From assembly GCA_033065855.1 (NCBI GenBank), contig JAVXUO010002044.1, forward strand, positions 310,001 to 374,000: a stretch of DNA of 64,000 nt. The letters are read 5' to 3'. This stretch comes from Escallonia rubra (lineage: Eukaryota; Streptophyta; Magnoliopsida; Escalloniales; Escalloniaceae). Position 1 is the first letter of the stretch. The number at the start of each line of letters is the position of its first letter. A model generated the notes under the pieces. The model did no database searches and was not told where the DNA came from. It saw nothing but the letters and a program-made list of their open reading frames with translations. Positions 29,101 through 41,929 of this stretch are shown one piece after another. The translations under genes and the position numbers were made by a program.

Positions 29101-29635
29101 TTGGAACTAAAGCATCCCTCGCAGGCGGCGGGGTGGTGGTTGTTATTATCGTTTTGTTTTACTTGGTGAAAAATTTAAGGAACCAAGCATAATAAAATTT
29201 GTTTTTGAACTGTCTGAGGTAGCATGAGTTAGAAAGTTATATATCTGCAACAACCCAGAGTCAAAGTACTGGACCACAAGCGAGGCTTTCGTGGTCAAAA
29301 ATCACCACATATCTTGCGTTTCATCTCATAGATTACGTTTCATGAGACCGTGACATCGTAGTTAGCTTTTGGAGGTTGTCCATCAATTTCTTTCTTAGAT
29401 AACATATTCATATGTCGGTATCTTAACATATTGCTATCTTATTTTTTTTTATTTGTATTATTCTTAGTCTTGGATATTTCTTAACTCTCATAATTCTTGC
29501 AAATTTTTCTTTTCTGCTTATTGTACCATAGTTTTTTTTCATGTCTATATGGAAGGCTTTATCAATATTATAATGCTTAGTAATCTAAGTTTTGTAATGC
29601 TCACTAATCTAATTAGGACAAAATTTGGCTGCTAC
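26151..29635. other. Intergenic region after BSK2
   Basis: The BSK2 3' UTR should occupy the first few hundred bases. Beyond it I see AT-rich intergenic DNA with homopolymer runs (28837-28856 and 29086-29102) and a weak direct similarity between about 28013-28090 and 28280-28360 (AATTCAAAAGCAT, then CAAATCCATCACTTA-like). No gene is recognisable. Confidence 0.5.
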
Positions 29636-29842
29636 TTCGGTTGGAAGAATCTCCATCTTACCCTCCATATAGCAACAATCAATCGTCTCTAAATGTTTCT
29701 AATGACTTTTATTTAATGACGCTAAAAAAATGCTGCTAATAATTGTTGCTGAAAGTATTAGAAGAAAAGCTACTAGAAACATTTAGCGACTATTAATTGT
29801 CATTACATATGGGGTTGAAGGAAGATTCTTACGACCCGGATA
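29636..29842. mobile_element. Foldback/MITE-like element with long inverted arms
   Basis: The left arm (GGAAGAATCTCCATC.., CCATATAG, ACAATCAATCGTCTC, TAAATGTTTCTAATGAC) pairs with the inverted right arm (GTAAGAATCTTCC.., CCATATGTAATG, ACAATTAATAGTCGC, TAAATGTTTCTAGTAGC) over about 75 bp, leaving a loop of about 50 bp. The whole thing would form a long imperfect hairpin. No target duplication was found. Confidence 0.65.
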
Positions 29843-30140
29843 AAAGTTAAAGTTTGTTCATCCAATTATCTTTACATGTCATTCAGGTTTAGGGTCATCC
29901 CCAGAAAAGAGATCAAAACTGGCTATACATCTCTTTTGTTATGGTTTATTCAGTATGTAGATTATTCTTTTTTGCGTCGCCCTAACTAATTCTTCTCGTT
30001 CTATTCCAAGTTGCTAAAAACGCACACGTAGAATCTCTCTCTCTGAGATAAGTTTTTTCCCCCAAGTTCCTACACGTGCTATTCATGCCCAATTAACGGC
30101 TTAGTGACTAACCGGTGGTTCTGCGAAGCGCTAAAGTATA

Positions 30141-30390
30141 CTCTCTTCGTGCCAAGAAAATTAATCATATATTCTGTAGGTATTTTTTTTTCATTTTTAT
30201 TCTTTTTACATATTTTTTTTACTTTATTTCTCTCTGCACATTTAATCATCTATCAGCCCCTTTTTTCTCTCCTGGCCCACTTTTCATCCCTCCTCTCTCT
30301 TGAGTTATAATTAAAAACTCATAAAATATGACTCATATCCAAAATAAGCGTGTAAATCAAACATAATGAAATAATTTGGGACAGAGGGAG
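30141..30390. mobile_element. Stowaway-like MITE (Tc1/mariner)
   Basis: The right end TTTGGGACAGAGGGAG is the inverted Stowaway terminus (CTCCCTCYGTCCCA). The left end CTCTCTTCGTGCCAAG is a diverged mate. TA dinucleotides flank both ends (30139-30140 and 30391-30392), as expected for Stowaway. Confidence 0.75.
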
Positions 30391-30392
30391 TA

Positions 30393-32497
30393 TTTCATTT
30401 TCGTTACACGTACCCTATTAACACTCCTTTTTCACAAACAAAGGTTTACTAAACTGATAAAGCGATTAGCAAAAGTCCTACCCTTGTGGTATTAGCACAT
30501 TATGAAATTTTTATTATGAAATTTGGCTCCAAGTAGATATATTGTTTGGTTCTTCTACAACCAGTTCTTCATTTACTCATATCAAAAACAGTCTCTTCGT
30601 TCAAGAATTTCAGTTCTGTTGACATCGCAGCTAATTTTGACGCTTAGGAAATACGGAGTATTTGGTAGAGTTCAACTCTGAGTAGGTGTTACTTTTGATC
30701 TTCAATGTTAATAAAGGACCCCATTACCCAAAATATTTTGAAGATTGAATTCACCCGTAAGCAAGAATTATATTAGAGGTAAGTGACTAAAAATAAGAAA
30801 TTGGTATTTGACAAGCCATAGAAGAAGAGCAAATTACAAGGTTCTATATACTCAGCGTCATAGTTCACAGCCCTCCAGCTGCGACTCTTCCCTTGTGCGA
30901 TTCCAGTTCTGACTGAGGCTCCTAAGCCTAAGGGCGATATTTAGGTTATCATGTACTTGGGTAGATTTGGTTGGTGTCTGAAGCCAATTATGGAGTGTCG
31001 GCGCACACTTACAAAGGTGCTGGCGGGCTAACACCCCTGGCTATGTACTCTGCATTTCTCATTTGCTTCTCTTAGTGCATGAAACATACAACTCATCCTC
31101 CATGCTGATCTCTATATGCATCCCACTCAAGTTTAGGGACTCTAATTCAATCCGAGCGAGATACGAACGCTGTCTCGCTCACAACCTTTTTAATTATTCT
31201 GGTATGCACGTGTATCAGGAAGATCTTGCTGCTTTTGATGGCTCCAACATCAACAAAATGGAACGAGATGGTTTGCCACTTAATTCAGAGTGACATCTTA
31301 GTTGCCCCGGTTTTGCTTTAACTCCCACTTCACATAGTTTATACAATGATGGAAAGAGAAAGGTTAAAGATGATGAGCTTAGAAGGTGATTCACGAACTT
31401 GAAACCAATATCAAATAGCTTCAACGCACAATAAACTAATTAATACCAGCAGAGTTTGCTGTATGACTCCTCAATTAACCTTTATTTAGGCCACAAAAGG
31501 CTGCCTATAGCGTGACTTTCTTTGATTGCCAGCCAAGTCTACCAACAAACTTATAACAGACATCACAAGCCCAGCCAAGACTGCCAAGTTCTTGTTGCAT
31601 ACATATAGCCATTCTACTGCTATTTTATACTGTCTCGCTGATTTTTTATGTTGATAGTAGGTTGCATCAATATGAGTTGATGACAGAGCGGTGTATTTTA
31701 GTGACGAAGAACATGTCTTGCTCTTACTACTCCGAGGAGTTGAGCTTCAACTTCTAAACTTATGCAAGCCATTATCATGCATTTTCATTGAAACACCATC
31801 GGTTCAACGGTGAAAGATGCAAATTTTGTCTCTCTATGTATACGCTGTACTATGAAGCAAAGCAAATGACGAACTCTACGTGTACACTATATAATGAAGC
31901 ATTTGAACGCATAAACAAAAGGGAGGCAACATTAGCACCAATTTTTTTTTACTATACTTGCACCTTTTCCAATATTAAAAAAAGGGAATTTTTTTTTCTG
32001 CAAATACCTACCTCTAGCACAAAAGCAATTTCGGTGGGGTGTTATTCCAATTATACAAAGGATACACTCATAATTAAATTGCTTCACACACACGCACATA
32101 CATGTATATTCAATGTAAAAAAAACAAAAGAGAGAGATTGGAAATAATAGAGTACGCCACCACCAAAAGGGGGCCTACCAAGAAAACAGGAAAGCGTAAA
32201 GAAGAGCATATGAAGTGCATGTTTCATAAATGTCGCATCAGTACAGCTTAATCACAACTAGTCCCATTACATGACATGGGAACTGGGAAAGAGACGTAAT
32301 TTAGTGATTAATCTCTGTATCCAACCATCTCACGCTTCTCTTCCCTCTCCCTCCAGATATTATATCTGTCTTCTTCCAACGCAAACGCAATGCTTTGTCA
32401 CCAACTCCCGTTTTTTCTCAAGTTTAGTGGACTTCAATGGTGTTCTTCACTTGTTTTCCCACGAAATCTCAGCCGTTCACCAAGCCTTGCCTCGGTC
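30393..32497. other. Intergenic region before the NPF7 gene
   Basis: No supported gene. AT-rich DNA, with the distal promoter of the transporter gene at its right end. Confidence 0.5.
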
Positions 32498-32504
32498 TAT
32501 AAAT
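32498..32504 (+). promoter_or_regulatory. TATA box of the NPF7 gene
   Basis: TATAAAT, 124 bases upstream of the first ATG and followed by a CT-rich leader (32515-32575), a usual plant core-promoter arrangement. The transcription start would fall near 32530. Confidence 0.65.
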
Positions 32505-32627
32505 TCGTGGTCACATCCCCTCCCCCTCCCTCTCTATCTCTCTCTCCCCCTCCCCCCACTCTCTTCTTCCCTCTCTTCAACTCTTTTGATTTGCATTCTC
32601 ACCCTTTTTCGAGTAAACAGAGCATAA

Positions 32628-35600
32628 ATGGCGTGCTTAAACGTGGTCATGAAAAGGGTTAGTTACATTTGTTTTTCCTGTTAATGAACCTACAAATGGT
32701 CATCTCTCTCTCTCTCATTTTTCTTAGGATGATAAACACGCGAAGTTGCTTATCTTACGTACCGATAACATCCATTTATCATCTGAAGTTACTCGAGTTT
32801 AACAACCTATATCATTTCCTCAAATGCAACCATGCCTCTCTCGTTTCTCTCTCGTTACCTGACATTTTCTCTTTCACTTTCTTATACGTAAGCAGAATGT
32901 TCTATTCAAGCTCTATGTCCATTTGCATTGAAGATTATATATCAGCTTACACATTAATTTTCACAATATTTAACAGTCTTGCAAGCCTATAAGGCATTCA
33001 TACTTGAGGTGGTACGTATATGTATAAACCATGAAAACCAGCATGCAAACATAGAAAAAGAAAAAGAAAAAAACAAGAGAAAGAAAGAATGAATCAGCTT
33101 GCAAAGTGAAGTTCTTCTAACTTGGCCTACAAAAATGTTGTGTAATTTGGCAATAAAAACAAAATAGTATCAAAATAAGAGTAAACTATCAAGATCAACG
33201 CTAGAGGAAGGCAATATTGACGAGACTTGTAGAGGCGCTTTATAGCTTTTAGCGAGTAATTATTTGAGTGTGCTGGAAGTAACAAAGGTTGCACTCATAT
33301 TGTCCCGTCCACTTTTGTAATCGTATCATGTGTGTTACTTCAGATAGAGATTGTGATAATCAATCTTCAACTTCCATTAACTCTTCAGGATAAAATGATC
33401 GGTAAGAAAGTGAAGAAACAAGAGGAATGCACCCTAGATGGAACAGTTGACCAGCATGGTCAACCTGCAATCCGTGAAAGAACTGGAACGTGGTTTGCTG
33501 CTATCCTCATTCTCGGTAAGTCACGAACGTGACTCCTTTCCTTTTCTGCTATAAAGTATCAAATCTACTATCGCAAAAATTTTGGTGATGAATCTAGTTA
33601 ATATGAAGTTATAGGAAAATGGTTTATATTTTTCGTTGTATTACTAAGACAAAATGTCCAGAAGAAATCATATTACCCTTCTTGTGAAGGGGCAAAACTG
33701 ATGAAATATATATGTATTGCACTTCAAATATTTTTTGCATGCAACTGGTGAAATATGAAGAATTGTACTTCACATATTATAGTATATCATCTAATCTAAA
33801 AGTACAACAATAATGTTGCATATACAGAATTCTTTATTACTCGTAGTTTGCTGCATCTAACAACCGAATCAAAGATTCCAAAGCGTCCTAAGTAATAATT
33901 TGGTTGTTTGATTGCATAATCGATCAGTGAACCAAGGCCTAGCTACGCTGGCATTTTTCGGGGTAGGGGTGAACTTGGTGCTGTTTCTGACCAGAGTGAT
34001 GGGACAAGACAATGCCGAAGCGGCAAACAGCGTCAGCAAATGGACAGGCACTGTGTACATCTTTTCCCTCCTCGGTGCCTTCCTTAGTGACTCCTATTGG
34101 GGACGATACAAGACGTGTGCCATTTTTCAGGCCATCTTTGTTGTTGTAAGTAACCTATTTGATTTTCCGCCTAACAAGGTATTTTTGGTACTATTTAAAC
34201 TGACTCGAAACCTGTTCAATTGCAGGGTTTGGTATCATTTTCACTTTCATCACACATCTTTTTAGTCAAGCCTGATGGCTGTGGTAGTGAACAAACACCA
34301 TGTGGGTCCCACTCGAAGGTCCAGATTGCGCTTTTCTACGTGTCGATATACTTGATTGCCCTCGGAAATGGAGGGTACCAACCCAACATTGCAACACTTG
34401 GGGCCGATCAATTTGATGAGGATCACCCCAAGGAAGCACACTCAAAGGTGGCATTCTTTAGCTACTTTTACCTGGCCTTGAATCTTGGGTCCTTATTTTC
34501 AAACACCGTATTGGGTTACTTTGAGGATAAGGGAATCTGGGCACTAGGGTTTTGGGCATCTACTGCCTCAGCAGTTGTGGCCCTCGGCTTGTTTCTCATT
34601 GGTACCCCTAGGTACAGGCACTTCATACCTAAAGGCAACCCTCTCTCAAGAGTTTGCCAAGTTGTTATTGCAGCGACTAGAAAATGGAAGGTTGAGATCC
34701 CATCATCTGGAGAGGAGCTATACGTAAAGGAGATTTCAAACAATGGCGAAAGAAACTTACTACATACGGAAGGATTCAAGTGAGTTGTGCAGACCTCTTC
34801 TAATCAATTTGGAGTTACAGTAGTTTTTAGTGCTAATGAATATAAACAGTGCAACTGCTCTGCCCGAATTTTCTGACAAATAAAGCATCCAATATAATGG
34901 AAGCCCAGTATTTTATAAGTTCTTAGGCCTAATTAAAATGCTCCTCGAATACAAAGTAGTAGTTGTAGCAACCTAAACACGATACTATATTCAACCAGAA
35001 TCATCTTAGGAGGCTTCTACAAGCAGAATCAAGCAACCAAAACTAGCAAAAAGTCCAAAACTGGAAAACGCACCTACTTCTCAGAGTTTTCACACCTACT
35101 TGCAAAACACAAGTCTAGTATGTTTGACGGGCACATTGAAGACGCACATACTTGTTGCAATAAAAATCTTGATATCCGCATTTATGGGTGAAAGAATACT
35201 GATTTCAATGTGGTTTTTATGTACTAGATTCTTGGATAGAGCAGCAGTTATCACTTCAAAGGAGAACACCCTAAACCAGGGGGGGAGTCATAGCCCGTGG
35301 CGCCTTTGCCCGGTCACACAAGTTGAAGAAGTTAAATGCATACTAAGGCTTCTCCCAATTTGGCTATGCACAATCCTTTACTCTGTAGTCTTCACTCAAA
35401 TGGCCTCTCTCTTTGTGGAACAAGGCGCGGCTATGAAAACTACAATCGCAAACTTCCACATTCCTCCGGCGAGCATGTCTAGCTTTGACATCCTTAGCGT
35501 GGCAGCCTTCATTTTCATCTACAGACGTGTTCTTGACCCCCTTGTTGCTAGGTTTAAGAAATCAAGTCCCAATGGGCTATCAGAACTTCAAAGGATGGGA

Positions 35601-36095
35601 ATCGGGCTTGTTATAGCTGTAATGGCAATGGTTGCAGCTGGTATTGTAGAACATTTTAGGTTAAAGAGTTCTAGTTCAAGTTCGAATTCAAGTTCCCTAA
35701 GCATTTTTTGGCAAATTCCTCAGTACGTACTAATTGGAGCTTCGGAGGTATTCATGTACGTTGGACAGTTGGAATTTTTCAATAAGGAGGCGCCCGCAGG
35801 ATTAAAGAGCTTCGGTAGTGCTCTTTGCATGACATCAATTTCACTTGGAAACTATGTGAGTAGCTTGCTGGTGACAATTGTGATGAAAATCTCTGCTAGC
35901 GACGCAATGCCAGGCTGGATCCCTGGAAACCTAAACAAGGGTCATCTTGATAGATTTTACTTCCTCTTAGCAGCTTTGACAACCGGTGATTTTGTGGTGT
36001 ACCTAATTTGTGCCAACTGGTATCAGTGTATTAAGCTTGAAGGGAAGATCAGTGAAGAAGGAAACAAAGAAGAGCAAGGTGACAGGAGAGTCTAG
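32628..36095 (+). CDS. NPF7.2: NPF7.2/NRT1.8-type nitrate transporter, 5 coding exons
   Basis: Exons: 32628-32657, 33389-33515, 33928-34145, 34226-34779, 35228-36095. All introns are GT..AG with consistent phases, giving 599 codons including stop, normal for the NPF (NRT1/PTR) family. NPF7 proteins are 12-helix membrane transporters; NPF7.2 retrieves nitrate from xylem sap and NPF7.3 loads nitrate or K+ into xylem. The sequence shows LATLAFFGVGVNLVLFLTRV, KWTGTVYIFSLLGAFLSDSY, the PTR signature region FFSYFYLALNLGS, PWRLCPVTQVEEVKCILRL, SMSSFDILSV and LNKGHLDRFYFLLA. The first helix has NQGLA (54-58) where most NPFs have the ExxE[R/K] proton-coupling motif. The tiny first exon (MACLNVVMKR) is chosen because the donor, acceptor and phase fit and NPF7.3 starts similarly; translation could instead start at Met13 (33395). 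Details such as ILYSVVFTQMASLFV and VVYLICA favour NPF7.2 over NPF7.3. No disruption is seen. Confidence 0.93.
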
Positions 36096-37608
36096 GTATG
36101 TGTATTGCAGGATCAGTTGATGACTTGTGCCACTTTTGGTTTGCTGGTGCAGTACAAAGAACAAATAAAGGAGAAGATTGTCAAATATGAGGGCCGATGG
36201 TTGCAGTGAGACTAGTGAAATGCCAATGGCATTTACTATGTTGAGCACATTGGATTTTTGCCAAGCAGCCGATGTAACAGATGTAAAAGCTACTAATTAA
36301 TATACAAGATGTGATTGGAAATTCACGGCGACATTCCTAGAGTCAATATAATCTGTTCAATTTGTGGTGTTAGAGATTGTGGATAGATTTCAAATATATC
36401 ATAAACTTATACATGGTAAGAATCGAAGAACTTACCATTGACCTGATCATACGAACTTATCTCTCCCAATCTCTCTAGATCGATAATGTTATTTTAAACA
36501 TGAATTTGCCTGCCCTTGCTAGTAGTAACTTTTTCTCTCTCTTCACCAAACTATATTGTGACACTAGTTTTGGACTCACGTGGTGCATGCCGCTGAGTCC
36601 TATCACGACTATATATCATGATCTTATATGAAGATAGTTAACTTGAACAAAATGATTTGGAAATCAAACAATGTCAAAATGAGCTCGATGGGTTTTGTAA
36701 AATATCTAAAATATAACTCAGATGATATCAATAGTTAATTGGTACCATGTTCCATCTAAAATACTTGTTAGATATGAATTCAGAAATTAAAAGATGTTTA
36801 TTTGCCGTGAGAAAACTACTCTACTATTGGTAGCATGTTTTGCAATAAAAAAAAAGTAATAAGAATGCATGAACTTAGCATGAAGATTCTTGTTTCTTCG
36901 AATCAAGAGAATAGAGAACCACCGATAATAGCTCGGATGGCCTTGGAAAATAGGCCCAATCATACTGGCGTAAATCTGAAGGAGAGCACGGTGGACTAGA
37001 TCTGAATCTTTTTGAAATTGTAATAACCTAACTTGGGCGATTGCATTCAGAACCTAACCGTGGCAAGAGCTTGCCTCGTTCCAATACCAACTACTGCCAC
37101 GTCAAATTGTAATAACACAACAAGTGCACAAAAATAATCAGTGAGGATATTCATGCCCTTCATAAATACTCACTGATAGTAGCATAGACAAAAAAAAAAG
37201 TCGTTTAATGATAAAACATTACGAAAGGGTGTAAGTAGTTAAAAAGTATTAAGTAACCCAACTCTCTAAATATCACGCAAATACGGTGTAAGAACCACAC
37301 CGTTAAAGAGTTCTCACGGTAATTAAGGAAGGATAAGGAGTTCTGCATGGTTTGAGAATGTTAAAACATGACATAATTGTTGAGCTCATTCTCTAAAAGA
37401 ACTTAAGATTTTAGAACAAGTGATAATTTAACATGTTATCTAAGTTTTGATTGGACAAGATCTTGTGTTCGATTCTTTTTCCTTACATATCTTTGTCACA
37501 TTTTATAAACAGTTCATCACTTTGCACTCTCTTTATTTGTACACTTGGTGGTGGTGCGTTCTGATTTGTCTTTGCACGTGCAATTAGAAGCTTACACGCG
37601 AGGGGAAG
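36096..37608. other. NPF7 3' UTR and intergenic DNA
   Basis: AT-rich with no supported gene. The transcript end probably lies within the first 250 bases. Confidence 0.5.
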
Positions 37609-38258
37609 TGTTAAAGCATGAAACCAATAAGACAACCCTAGAGGGGGGTGAATAGGATTTTCGAAAAATAATGGAGAATTTAAACTAAGCACAATCACGA
37701 ATCTCAATTAAACCAAATAATACTTCAATGAAGATGTTAACTAAACAATCTCAAACAATTATAGAGCAATAAGTAAAGAGATTGAGTTAGAAATACTTGA
37801 CAAGGAGATTTAAATGGTTCGGCTTGAAGTACCCTCAAGCCTACATCCACTTCTTCAAGGAAGTCCCTTGTAAGAGCACTCGAATCCACTAGCAACAATC
37901 TTCTTTCGGATCAAGATCAAAACCCTTACAACACTTGGTAATATCCCCACACCTAGAGGTGTCAAACGGGCCGGGCTTGGGCCGCCCGGCCCGGGCCCAT
38001 CGGGCTTGAAACAGGGCCGGGCCGGGTCCGGGCCAAGTGGCTGCCAATTCGGGCCGGGCCGCTGGGGAGAAATGCTAGGCCCAGTCCAAGCCCTGGCCCT
38101 AGGCCCAATATTTAGGGCCGGGCCCGGGCCCAATTTTTTTTTTTTGTTTTTTTGTGTAATTTATTTCTTTAATTGGCTATAATTATCCCTCTTTACTCAT
38201 AATGTTGTTTTATTAGAGATACCACTTCCTCATGAATTTATCTTGAATTGGGAAAAAA

Positions 38259-38371
38259 GAATTGGTGACTACATGAGTATTTCCTTTTAAATATCGATAC
38301 CTTAATCCCAAGAATTGGTGACTACATGCGTTTATTTGTTCGTTCTTAGATATCGATACCTTAATCCCAAA
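38259..38371 (+). repeat. Short tandem duplication inside the hAT element
   Basis: Two diverged copies of GAATTGGTGACTACATG followed by an ATATCGATACCTTAATCCC block. Confidence 0.75.
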
Positions 38372-39088
38372 AGTTGAGTCCAAAAGGAAATATTGCCATA
38401 TACATTGTGAGATTATTTCCAAACAGAGAAACTGTTTAAACAGGGGACCAAAAAGGCAAACATTCAAAGATGGTAATAACATATGGTTAGCTAGATACCG
38501 GTACACGACTTGAACCGGCAGTGGCTTATTCTTGAGTAGAATTTGGGCTCTTAAGCTTTTGCTGCTGAAAGAGGTTGAAATCTTGAAATATGGGGTTGTG
38601 TGGAAAATGGTGTAGTCAAAGAATGGCAATGTAGGTGGTTGAATCCTAAATGGACTCCAACCCAAGAAACTAAAAAAAATTGGATGTCTTATCCACTAAT
38701 CTTATGAACCCATTTTGAAGTAAACATGAAAATAGCAAGTCACCAGAAAATCTCGGAATTGGTCAGGAACAAGATTTACAGCTTTGGGTATAAATAGCAA
38801 GAAGAATTTCAGTATGAGTAGGAGAGAGAGAGATATGCATATAGGCACACAAATAAATAAAGAAGGGTTGGTGGCTCTCGTGAGAAATGAGAAGCCAAGA
38901 TCCAACACCTACATGAGTCATGAACACAAGAAAGTCAGATGACTCAAAGTCATTTTGGGCTCAACAAAAAAGAACAGGACAGTAACCAAAATGAAAATGC
39001 AAGAAATGTTAATGGCAAGTTGACAGAACCTTTTCAAACGTGGGACACACCCAAACATGAAGCATGATGCCAAGGATTCATGCCCCAA

Positions 39089-39232
39089 AAACTGGGCCGC
39101 AGAACCGGGCCAAGCCCGGGCCAGAACCGGGCCAAGCCCGGGCCAGAACCGGGCCAAGTCCGGGCCAAAACCGGGCCGGGCCAAAACCGGGCCGGGCCAA
39201 AACCGGGCCATTTTCGGGCCGGGCCGGGCCGG
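39089..39232 (+). repeat. GGGCC-rich subterminal repeats of the hAT element
   Basis: Units of about 16-24 bp such as AACCGGGCCAAGCCCGGGCC and AACCGGGCCGGGCCAA repeat head to tail. Subterminal repeats of this kind bind transposase in known hAT elements; that role is inferred here. Confidence 0.8.
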
Positions 39233-41929
39233 GCTTTTTCGCAGAATATGAAGGCCTGGTCCAGGCCCAGGCCCCAAGCCCGCTTGTGCAGGGCCGCTAC
39301 TGTTCACGGACGGGGCCGGGCCAGCCCGCGGGCCGCCCGGCCCGTTTGACAACTCTACCCACACCCAACACGAGCCTTGAATCCACAAAGCTCACCCAAG
39401 ACTTGACAAACCCAAGCTTTGATCACAATCCTTTTACAAAGATCAATTGTGTACAAAGAAACCTTCTTGAAAAGAAATGAGTACAAATGAAGCTCTAGTA
39501 CAATAGAGAGATGAGAGAATTAATGACTTGAAGAATGCTCACTCTCAATCAAAGAATTTCTCACAAAGATGCTCTCTTTAATAATGTAAAATCATGAAGA
39601 TGAATAGAGAAAAAAATTAATATATGAGCCTTGATGTTTCTCTAATGAATGGAGGCTTAGAAAGTGGTTTCCATGGTATATAATGAAGCCCCAAATCATT
39701 TATATAGAGAATATATCAAATATAGCTGTTATGGGAAGATTTGGCATGATTTTGGGCAAAACTAGCCGTTATTTCTCACCCAACGGTCAATAGAGTTGAC
39801 TGCATTGGGAATGGAGTCGACTGCATTCCGTTACTGCCCATTTCTCGACTGTCTCGCGAAACCCCCTTTCTTATTTTGGGCATAACCTTCTAAACAAAAA
39901 TCGGATTGAGGTGCCTTTTTTTGCGTTGGAAAGCTAATGAAAAGTTTTATCAAGATATGAAAATATGAGCTCCAAAAACATTCTTGAGAAAATCTGAGTG
40001 AGCACCAAAGTTCACTCATTTTCAAGAATCGCATTTGTGTGAAAGGTTATGAACTCACATGCAATGCACAAGGTGTCCTAAGGTCATTTTAAGCCATAGT
40101 CATCAATCCAAGCATCAAACCAAGACTAGTTACATAATATTAAAGTTCAATCATAATCAAAAGTAACTTAGCCTATGCATTCTTTGTTGCTCTTTGTCAT
40201 TGGACTTGATGAAGCTTCCACAGCATGTCCACTATAACTTCAAGCTTCTTTGCCTTTAATCCAACGATCCAGCTTCTCAAATGTGTCTTCATGAGTGTGA
40301 ATGTGTATACCTGCTAAGAATTCACTTAAAGCACACATTAAAACATAATCAATGTGTAGTTATCATCAAAACAAGATGTAAGCCTAGGTTATCCAACCAT
40401 AGGGCTAACAAAATGATATACATTTTTGGATCCATAACTTGAGCTTTTTAGCAACCGGTAAACAAACTTTAGTGCAACTACTTAAAAAAAACACAACTAG
40501 ATATGGGAAACTAAGGCCTCGTTGTTTGACAACGTTCATTGCTCTTGTTCTTTTTTCTTGACAAGACCAGAAAAGCAACACCAGTCTGATCCGAAGGTGA
40601 AAAAAAGAACAAAATGTGTGTTCCCAACCTATTCAGGTCGTACCCAAGGGCCCAATAGGGGTCCCATTTCACGCGAACACATTGACATTGTAAACGGTCA
40701 TTTTTTCAACGCATCGAACCAGTCAAAGTGAGCGCGCCCAAGTCACGTGTATTCTTTGCTTCGCATGCCTCACGCGCGACTTAGTCACCAATTATTTTAC
40801 GTCAACATGACTCATGCTAGCACGTTCGTCACATCGAAACCACCCGAGCACCTTTTCACCAAAAATGTCGACCGACCGCAACCAGGAGCAACGAGGTCAA
40901 GAGGCAAAGGCCTTGGCCAACCCCATGGGGTTGGCCTCGACCTCCCCCAAGGCCATGTGGTCGACCTCGGCCTCCCATGGGGGGTTGGCCTTAGCCTTCC
41001 CCCTCCCCCCCGGTTCTTCACTTTTCGCGCAAAGTCCTTTTCGCATTTTTTCGCTTCGTACGTGACTTTGGCACCTTGTTCGTCATGTGGGTACAATTCT
41101 TGGCAACACGCTCGTCACAACGCAACTTTTGGATTCATCATTGCTCATCAAAACACCTACCGACGGCGCACCCAAAGTTTGCCAAAAGGGGAAGTAGCCT
41201 TGGGCTCCAAAAATGGGAGTTGGCCACTTGGCCTTGGCCAGACCCAGGGAGTCGGCCTCGGCCTTCCCCATGCCTAGGGGGTCAGCCTCGGCCTCCAGAA
41301 GGGGTGGGCCTCAGCCATTTTCCCCCGGTGGTTCGCCCTTTCACGCAACCCATTTTCGCACTTTTTTTGCTTTGTACGCTTTGTACATAACTTTGGAACC
41401 TTATTCGTCACATGGGTATGATTCATGTCGACACACTCGTCGTAACGCAACTTCTGAATTTGTCATTACCCACCAAAACACCTACCGTCGGCGCACCCAA
41501 AGTTCACCAAAAGGGGGAGTGGCCTTGGCCTCCCTTCATGGAAGTTGGCCATTGGCCTTGGCCACCCCCTAGGGTCGGCCTCGGCCTCCCTAGGGGTGGT
41601 GGCCTTGGCCTTCCCCCAATTTTGGCCTATGGCCTCCCCTCCCGCGCGCACTTGTTTTCTCGAGTCTTTGCACCTCCGCGATGTTTACGGACGTTCGTAC
41701 ATCAACCTCGCGACATCCGTCGTGCATCAACCTCGCGATGTCCGTCGTGCATCAACTTCGTGATGTCCATCGTCCGTGACCGCACACCGCTCCAGCGATC
41801 CCCATCGCCAAAAGTCACGCGCTACCGCCGAATGACCCGTCGCCGACGACCGCATACCATAACTCCCAACTTTGTCATTACTACATGTTGCATTCATTAT
41901 TTTGTTATAGCAAGCACACTCAACTCATG

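Larger units (their letters stand above)
37954..39357. mobile_element. hAT-type non-autonomous element with GGCC-rich ends
   Basis: 1404 bp, starting TAGAGGTGTCAAACGGGCC and ending GGCCCGTTTGACAACTCTA. The 8-bp target duplication CCCACACC is exact (37946-37953 and 39358-39365). The inverted repeats and 8-bp TSD fit hAT. The ends are very GC-rich subterminal repeats (37965-38135 and 39090-39350). The middle is AT-rich and contains no transposase; its origin is unknown. Confidence 0.88.
37609..40410. mobile_element. LTR-like unclassified repeat, split by a hAT element
   Basis: The boundaries suggested are TGTTAAAG at the left and GGCTAACA at the right. Inside are blocks often seen in plant dispersed repeats (GACAACCCTAGAGGGGGGTG and TTAAATGGTTCGGCTTGA). 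Without the nested element it would be about 1.39 kb. The flanks GGAAG and AAATG are not a target duplication and there is no open frame. It could be a solo LTR or another dispersed repeat. Confidence 0.35.
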
